A stretch of 10,795 nucleotides of DNA. It comes from an uncultured Lachnospiraceae bacterium. GTDB taxonomy: Bacteria; Bacillota; Clostridia; Lachnospirales; Lachnospiraceae. Location of the stretch: positions 1-10,795 of the forward strand of contig CAJOQO010000173.1 in assembly GCA_905236545.1 (NCBI GenBank), given 5' to 3'. The position numbers and the translations under genes are program-made. The notes below the pieces were generated by a model. It worked only from the letters and a program-made list of their open reading frames with translations. It was not told where the DNA came from and ran no database searches. Below, one piece after another: positions 6,074 to 10,795 of the stretch (positions are counted from its first letter, which is position 1; the number at the start of each line of letters is the position of its first letter).

Positions 6074-6985
6074 ATGGCTGCTATCGCAAAACAAAAGACC
6101 AGGACCAGGGGCACAAAAAGGGATATGGAAGGATACGGATTCATCCTCCCGGGTGTCATCTATATGATCCTGGTGGTCGGATATCCGATCGTCTATAACT
6201 TTATTCTGAGCTTTAAAGACACCAATGTTCAGAATCTGGCGAAAGGAACTTCCGTATTCATCGGGTTTCAGAACTATAAAGAGCTGTTCAGCAACCCGAC
6301 CTTTCTCCTTATTCTGAAAAACACCTTCATTTTCACCCTCGGAAGCCTGGTCTTCCAGTTTACGATCGGCTATCTGCTCGCCCTGTTCTTCTATAAGAAA
6401 TTCACGCTGGCCGGGCCGATCCGCGGTCTGATGCTGATTCCGTACATGATGCCGATGGCGGTAACCGGCCTGCTGGGACAGAACCTGTTTCTTCAGGATG
6501 GACTGATCAATAAGATACTGTCCTGGTTTGGGGCAGGACCTCTTCCATGGCTGACTTCGACAGCGACCGCCATGGTTGCGGTTGTCATCATGAACTGCTG
6601 GGTAGGAATCCCGTTCAATATGCTTCTTCTGATCTCCGGACTGTCCAACGTTCCCGAAGACGTATACGAGGCATCGGCGATCGACGGGGCTTCGAAGATG
6701 CAGCAGTTCTTCCTCATCACACTGCCCCTGATGAAGGATGCGATCCTGGCAGTACTGATGCTTGGATTCATCTATACCTTCCGCGCGTTTGACCTGATGT
6801 TCATCATGACGTCGGGCGGCCCCCTGAACTCAACGGATGTACTGGGAACCTACTCCTATACGCTGTCCTTTACGCAGTACCAGTTCTCGAAAGGCTCCGC
6901 GGTTGCGATCGTACTGTTCCTGTGCCTGATGGTCATCGGCATCCTGTATCTTGTGCTGATCGTGAAAGGAGAGAAGGACGAATGA
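6074..6985 (+). CDS. CUT1 sugar ABC transporter permease, MalF-like
   Basis: The 303-aa integral membrane protein is one half of the sugar import channel. It has about six hydrophobic segments (roughly 20-45, 75-105, 115-140, 163-190, 222-245 and 272-297). The cytoplasmic coupling loop is YEASAIDGASKMQQFFLITLPLM (198-220), the EAA motif (E199-A200, G205) that docks on the ATPase. TSGGP (246-250) and the GTYSYTLSF region after it are typical of the MalF/UgpA side. AGAGAGGA (6059-6066) lies 7 bases before the ATG. No long periplasmic insertion like that of E. coli MalF is present, as usual for Gram-positive members. The end overlaps the next permease by ATGA, so the two are translationally coupled and should form a heterodimer. 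Confidence 0.94.
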   Translation: MAAIAKQKTRTRGTKRDMEGYGFILPGVIYMILVVGYPIVYNFILSFKDTNVQNLAKGTSVFIGFQNYKELFSNPTFLLILKNTFIFTLGSLVFQFTIGYLLALFFYKKFTLAGPIRGLMLIPYMMPMAVTGLLGQNLFLQDGLINKILSWFGAGPLPWLTSTATAMVAVVIMNCWVGIPFNMLLLISGLSNVPEDVYEASAIDGASKMQQFFLITLPLMKDAILAVLMLGFIYTFRAFDLMFIMTSGGPLNSTDVLGTYSYTLSFTQYQFSKGSAVAIVLFLCLMVIGILYLVLIVKGEKDE

Positions 6986-7845
6986 ATACCAGGAAGAACA
7001 AAGGATATTTTTTCCACACGAAAGAGGGGAGAAGGAACTTTCGCCTGTGTCTGATTGCAGTTCTGCTTGGCATCCTTTTCCTGTTTCCGATCTACTGGAT
7101 GCTCCAGATCTCCTTTAAGTCAGACATGGAGACCTTCGGAAAGACGCTGACATTTTTCCCCCATGAGTTTACTGTTGATCCGTGGATGGCGAACCTGGGA
7201 GACAAAAACTTCCTGGAGTCTCTGAGAAACAGCTTTATCAATGGATTCCTGACGATGGTGCTGACCGTTCTCTTCGGGATTCCCGCCGCCTATGGAATGG
7301 GACGCTATAAGCTGAAGGGATATCAGGCATTTCTGCTGATCTTCCTGGTTGCCCAGATGCTGCCGGCATCCCTGATGCTGACGCCGATGTATCTGACCTT
7401 CAATAAAATGCATCTGCTCGGCACATTTTTCGCTCCGCCGATCGCGATCGCGGCAGGCTCGGTGCCATTTGCGGTGGTTACCCTGAGACCCTACTTCAAG
7501 AGTGTGCCGGTTACCCTGGATGAGGCAGCCAGAATCGACGGCTGCAACTCCATCAAGTCATTTTTCCTTGTGATGATCCCTGCGGTCAAGACCGGTATCA
7601 TCACCATCATCACGATCTCCTTCCTGAATGGATGGAATGATCTGATGTACACCATGACATTCAACGTGAAGCCGGAGATGCGTCCGCTGACCGCGAACAT
7701 TCACAAGTTCCAGAGCAAATACGGAACAAAGTGGAACTGTATCATGGCATACGGGGCGATCCTGGTGCTCCCGGTTATCATCATGTTCATCTTCCTGCAG
7801 AAATATATCGTCGGCGGCATGACGGCCGGCGCAGTGAAAGAATAA
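6982..7845 (+). CDS. CUT1 sugar ABC transporter permease, MalG-like
   Basis: The 287-aa partner permease completes the channel. Hydrophobic segments lie near 21-42, 86-105, 115-140, 150-170, 203-216 and 256-272. The EAA loop is LDEAARIDGCNSIKSFFLVM (179-198), and the C-terminus QKYIVGGMTAGAVKE (273-287) is the highly conserved MalG-type ending. I start at ATG 6982, which overlaps the previous stop (ATGA) and has AAAGGAG (6965-6971) ahead. An upstream in-frame ATG at 6922 would add 20 polar residues (including RERREGR) read out of frame with the overlapping permease C-terminus and is unlikely. No ATPase gene follows; such systems usually borrow a shared MsmK/MsiK-type ATPase encoded elsewhere. 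Confidence 0.94.
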   Translation: MNTRKNKGYFFHTKEGRRNFRLCLIAVLLGILFLFPIYWMLQISFKSDMETFGKTLTFFPHEFTVDPWMANLGDKNFLESLRNSFINGFLTMVLTVLFGIPAAYGMGRYKLKGYQAFLLIFLVAQMLPASLMLTPMYLTFNKMHLLGTFFAPPIAIAAGSVPFAVVTLRPYFKSVPVTLDEAARIDGCNSIKSFFLVMIPAVKTGIITIITISFLNGWNDLMYTMTFNVKPEMRPLTANIHKFQSKYGTKWNCIMAYGAILVLPVIIMFIFLQKYIVGGMTAGAVKE

Positions 7846-7860
7846 AGAGAGGGCGGTAAA

Positions 7861-9948
7861 ATGGAAGGACAAACGATCATCAATACCATGGGAACCAATG
7901 CGCCGGAGGTGGTGAATGAACAAAGCCGCCTGTACGGAAGCTTCTGTGAAAAAGACGGAGCGCTGTGCTATCAGCTGGGGGCGGAGAGGCTCTTCATCAC
8001 TCCGTGGGGGGAGAACAGCTTCCGCGTTACATCGACGTTATGTGCTGTTATGCCCCAGGAACGGTGGGCGCTTCAGGAGGAAGTGCCGCATACGGACAGT
8101 GTGATCCGGATCGAGCCGCTCAGGGCGACCATCACCAACGGAAAGATCACCGCCATCGTCAACAATATCGGAAAGATTGAGTATCGCAATGAAAAGGGAC
8201 AGCTGCTGCTGGAGGAATATCTGCGCAACAAAAATGACATGCACGGATCTACCACCAGTTCCCTGATGATTGATGCCAGGGAATTCAAGCCGCTGACCGG
8301 CGGCGACGAGTATGCGCTGAAGGTTCGCTTTATCTCGAATCCTTCTGAGAAAATCTATGGGATGGGCCAGTACCAGCAGCCTTATCTGGATCTGAAGGGA
8401 ATGGATCTTGAGCTGGCACACCGGAACTCCCAGGCCAGTGTTCCGTTTCTGATCTCTTCTCTGGGATACGGCTTTTTGTGGAACAATCCGGCGGTCGGAC
8501 GTGTGAACTTCGGAAAGAATATCACCACGTGGGAGGCAGAGTCCACGAAAAAGCTTGATTACTGGATCACAGCGGGCGATTCTCCTGCTATGATAGAAGA
8601 GGCCTATGCATCCGTTGCCGGCACCGTTCCGATGATGCCGGAGTATGCGATGGGCTTCTGGCAGTGCAAGCTGCGTTACCAGACCCAGGAAGAACTCCTG
8701 CAGGTTGCGCGGGAATATAAGAAACGCGGTCTTCCGATCTCTGTCATCGTTGTGGATTTCTTCCACTGGCCGCTGCAGGGAGAATGGAAATTTGACCCGG
8801 TCTACTGGCCGGATCCCGACGGGATGATTGCCGAGCTGAAGGAAATGGGAATCGAGCTGATGGTTTCCATCTGGCCGACCGTCGATTACAGGAGTGAGAA
8901 CTTCCGGGAGATGAAGGAGAAAGGGCTGCTGATCCGCTGTGACAGGGGATACCCGATCTCCATGGATTTCCAGGGAAACACGCTGCATTTTGATGCCACG
9001 AATCCGGCGGCGCGGGAGTATGTCTGGGGGAAGGCGAAGCAGAACTATTACAGCAAGGGCGTGAAGGTGTTCTGGCTGGATGAGGCGGAACCGGAGTATA
9101 CTTATTATGATTACGATAACTACCGTTACTTCCTCGGGCCGGATGTTCAGGTGGGCAATCTCTATCCCGTGATGTACGCGAAAACCTTCTTTGACGGGAT
9201 GAAGAAGGAAGGACAGGAGAACATCATCAATCTTCTGCGCTGTGCGTGGGCAGGTTCCCAGCGATACGGGGCACTGGTATGGTCGGGCGATATCATGTCC
9301 TCCTTTGAGAGCCTCAGGGATCAGTTTGCTGCCGGCCTGAATATGGGGATCGCCGGAATCCCGTGGTGGACGACAGACATCGGCGGTTTCTTCGGCGCTG
9401 ATGTGCGGGATCCGAAGTTCCATGAGCTTCTGGTTCGCTGGTTTGAGTATGGAACCTTCTGCCCGGTTATGAGACTGCACGGATACCGCTGGCCGATCCA
9501 GCCTCAGGTCGGAACGACCGGTGGGGCAACCTGCCTGTCAGGAGCACCGAATGAGGTGTGGAGTTACACGGAAGAAGTATATGAGATTCTGAAAAGTTAT
9601 CTGTTCCTCAGGGAAAAGATGAGACCGTATCTCAGAGAACTCATGAAGCAGGCACATGAGAAGGGAAGTCCTGTCATGAGACCGCTGTTCTATGATTTCC
9701 CGCAGGATCAGAATGCATGGGAGAAGGAAGACGCCTACCTGTTCGGCCCGGATCTTCTGGTTGCGCCTGTTCTTTACGAAGGGCAGAGGGAGAGAGAAGT
9801 ATATCTTCCGGCGGGCTCTTCGTGGACCGGTTACTGGACGGGCGAAACGTATGAAGGCGGGCAGACGGTGAAGGTTCAGGCTCCGCTGGAGCAGATCCCG
9901 CTGTTTATGAGGGATGGCTTTGTCCTTGACGGGGCAGCGGATAAGTGA
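7861..9948 (+). CDS. cytoplasmic GH31 alpha-glycosidase (alpha-glucosidase or alpha-xylosidase type)
   Basis: The 695-aa enzyme belongs to glycoside hydrolase family 31, which cleaves terminal alpha-linked sugars with retention through a double displacement. An N-terminal beta-sandwich (about 1-255) leads into the TIM barrel, beginning at GFWQCKLRYQTQEELL (265-280). The nucleophile motif is FWLDEAEPE (404-412, D407), the acid/base motif is WSGD (474-477, D477), and WWTTDIGGF (502-510) and RLHGYR (538-543, H540) line the active site. LFGPDLLVAPV (627-637) marks the end of the barrel and the start of the C-terminal beta domain. The nucleophile text differs from the WxDMNEP of classic alpha-glucosidases and resembles a bacterial group often annotated as alpha-xylosidase or simply 'TIM-barrel protein', so specificity is open. 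No signal peptide is present, consistent with hydrolysis after import. It starts 15 bases after the MalG-like gene, with GAGAGGG ahead. Confidence 0.93.
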   Translation: MEGQTIINTMGTNAPEVVNEQSRLYGSFCEKDGALCYQLGAERLFITPWGENSFRVTSTLCAVMPQERWALQEEVPHTDSVIRIEPLRATITNGKITAIVNNIGKIEYRNEKGQLLLEEYLRNKNDMHGSTTSSLMIDAREFKPLTGGDEYALKVRFISNPSEKIYGMGQYQQPYLDLKGMDLELAHRNSQASVPFLISSLGYGFLWNNPAVGRVNFGKNITTWEAESTKKLDYWITAGDSPAMIEEAYASVAGTVPMMPEYAMGFWQCKLRYQTQEELLQVAREYKKRGLPISVIVVDFFHWPLQGEWKFDPVYWPDPDGMIAELKEMGIELMVSIWPTVDYRSENFREMKEKGLLIRCDRGYPISMDFQGNTLHFDATNPAAREYVWGKAKQNYYSKGVKVFWLDEAEPEYTYYDYDNYRYFLGPDVQVGNLYPVMYAKTFFDGMKKEGQENIINLLRCAWAGSQRYGALVWSGDIMSSFESLRDQFAAGLNMGIAGIPWWTTDIGGFFGADVRDPKFHELLVRWFEYGTFCPVMRLHGYRWPIQPQVGTTGGATCLSGAPNEVWSYTEEVYEILKSYLFLREKMRPYLRELMKQAHEKGSPVMRPLFYDFPQDQNAWEKEDAYLFGPDLLVAPVLYEGQREREVYLPAGSSWTGYWTGETYEGGQTVKVQAPLEQIPLFMRDGFVLDGAADK

Positions 9949-10001
9949 AAGATGATCCTGTGCGCCCGGAAGATCGGCTGCAGGCATGAGAGGACCAGAA
10001 T

Positions 10002-10664
10002 ATGGCAGATCGAAAAAACGGGAGATTCGGACAGGCATTCGGCTTCGGAGGGCCGGTGTTTACATGGGGCAGCAAAGCATTTGACGTTTTGCTGCTCACT
10101 GTGTACTGGGTGATCGGAAGCCTTCCGGTCATCACCGTCGGAGCCAGTGCGGCAGCGCTGTACTATGCGGTTGACCGTTCTGTCTATGAGGACAGGGATA
10201 CCGCTACAGAAGCCTTCTGGCGGTCCTGGAAAAGCAGCCTGAAGATGGGAAGCCTCCACTGGATGCTGTCGATGGCCCTTGGCTTCGTTTTTCTGCTGAA
10301 CTTTGGGATCTGCCGGGCAAAGATGAGCGGGCATGTTCAATGGGTGTTCTGTGCTCTGTACCTGGTACTGACAGCGGCAGTGGTCATCAACGCGTGCTAT
10401 CTTTTTCCGATGATCTCAAGGTATGAGATGCCCTTTGGCTGGTACCTGCGCGGTTCTTTGTACTGCGCATTCCGGTATTTCCCGATCTCGCTGTTTCTGC
10501 TTGCGATGATCGGGGCGGGGTACTATGCCGTCTACCGTTTCCCGCTGACCATCCTTTTCATACCCGGCCTGTACAGCGTGATCACGGTTCCATCGGTCAA
10601 TAAACGGATCCGGCAGTTTGAACTGTCTGAGAGCGGACAGGGTGGTGAAACGGAAAAGGAATGA
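10002..10664 (+). CDS. YesL/DUF624 family membrane protein
   Basis: The 220-aa protein has the YesL-family layout. An amphipathic start with GFGGPVFTWGSKAFDVLLLTV leads into about four to five hydrophobic helices (near 27-55, 86-103, 111-133, 155-177 and 180-196). A conserved VYWVIGSLPVITVGASAAALYY region (34-55) is followed by a cytosolic stretch with TATEAFWRSWKSS (67-79). YesL proteins are commonly encoded beside CUT1 sugar transporters in Firmicutes. Their biochemical role is not established, and an accessory role in carbohydrate uptake is inferred from context only. GAGAGGA (about 9988-9994) lies 7 bases before the ATG, and the gene begins 53 bases after GH31 with no terminator between, so it is probably in the same operon. 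Confidence 0.9.
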   Translation: MADRKNGRFGQAFGFGGPVFTWGSKAFDVLLLTVYWVIGSLPVITVGASAAALYYAVDRSVYEDRDTATEAFWRSWKSSLKMGSLHWMLSMALGFVFLLNFGICRAKMSGHVQWVFCALYLVLTAAVVINACYLFPMISRYEMPFGWYLRGSLYCAFRYFPISLFLLAMIGAGYYAVYRFPLTILFIPGLYSVITVPSVNKRIRQFELSESGQGGETEKE

Positions 10665-10795
10665 AGATACTTTGTACTGCCGCCTGCAGGCAAGCCTGAC
10701 GCGTCGGACACTAGTACCCCGAATATTAATTAACTGGCACATTCGCTTGTCTGATTGCTCATACACTGCGTTATCGTCGGTCGTTGATGCCCACA
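10665..10795. other. gene-free right end with clustered palindromes
   Basis: No convincing gene, terminator or RNA is seen after the YesL stop. An ATG overlapping that stop (ATGA at 10661) opens only a 12-codon frame (MKILCTAACRQA). Within about 55 bases there are palindromes GCCTGCAGGC, GACGCGTC, ACTAGT, AATATT and TTAATTAA. The density is unlike anything else in the window and resembles a polylinker, but chance or a natural recombination site remains possible. Confidence 0.5.

Noticed and set aside
5245..6159. 304-aa minus-strand open frame across the binding-protein gene and hairpin
   Set aside because: It is antisense to the binding protein and the start of the first permease, with no family features.
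6922..6981. ATG 6922 as the start of the second permease
   Set aside because: It would force a 64-base overlap with the first permease and add a polar, non-conserved stretch. ATG 6982 has the standard ATGA overlap and a good ribosome site.
8038..9480. 480-aa open frame on the minus strand
   Set aside because: It lies fully opposite the GH31 gene, whose catalytic motifs are intact. No motif or ribosome site supports it.

Overview
The window reads as chromosomal DNA from a moderate-GC (a little above 50% by eye) Gram-positive anaerobe, most likely a Lachnospiraceae-type Clostridia. The indications are strong AGGAGG-type ribosome sites, a CUT1 sugar ABC transporter without its own ATPase, a YesL-family membrane protein, and clostridial-style MATE and HD proteins. 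The assignment to a family is inference. All convincing genes are on the + strand. No rRNA, tRNA, CRISPR array, transposase or phage gene was seen.

Left block (about 1-3471): a MATE-type membrane transporter carries a C-terminal RsbW/GHKL-like ATPase domain. It overlaps by one base an HD-domain phosphohydrolase, which is followed after 3 bases by a SpoU-family tRNA 2'-O-methyltransferase (TrmL-like). The transporter-ATPase plus HD pair looks like a signalling or transport module and is the least conventional part of the window.

Middle (3472-4671): a 124-base gap with a possible small-gene relic, a DSP-like tyrosine phosphatase with an intact HCTAGKDR loop, and a 293-base regulatory gap. That gap holds a 14-base tandem duplication, a large imperfect inverted repeat, three helically phased GATTAT repeats, a rho-independent terminator whose T-tract doubles as the -35 of the next promoter, and a near-perfect palindrome between the predicted transcription start and the next ribosome site.

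Right block (4672-10664): a carbohydrate-use operon. It encodes a sugar-binding protein, a strong intercistronic hairpin, two CUT1 permeases (MalF-like and MalG-like, overlapping by ATGA), a cytoplasmic GH31 alpha-glycosidase and a YesL protein. The expected logic is capture of an alpha-linked oligosaccharide outside the cell, import by the two permeases powered by a shared ATPase encoded elsewhere, and hydrolysis inside by GH31. The binding protein is unusual in having no lipobox cysteine. No regulator gene is present.

The last ~130 bases carry no gene. They contain an unusual cluster of palindromes that coincide with rare restriction sites (CCTGCAGG, ACGCGT, ACTAGT, TTAATTAA), so an artificial or foreign junction at this end should be excluded.
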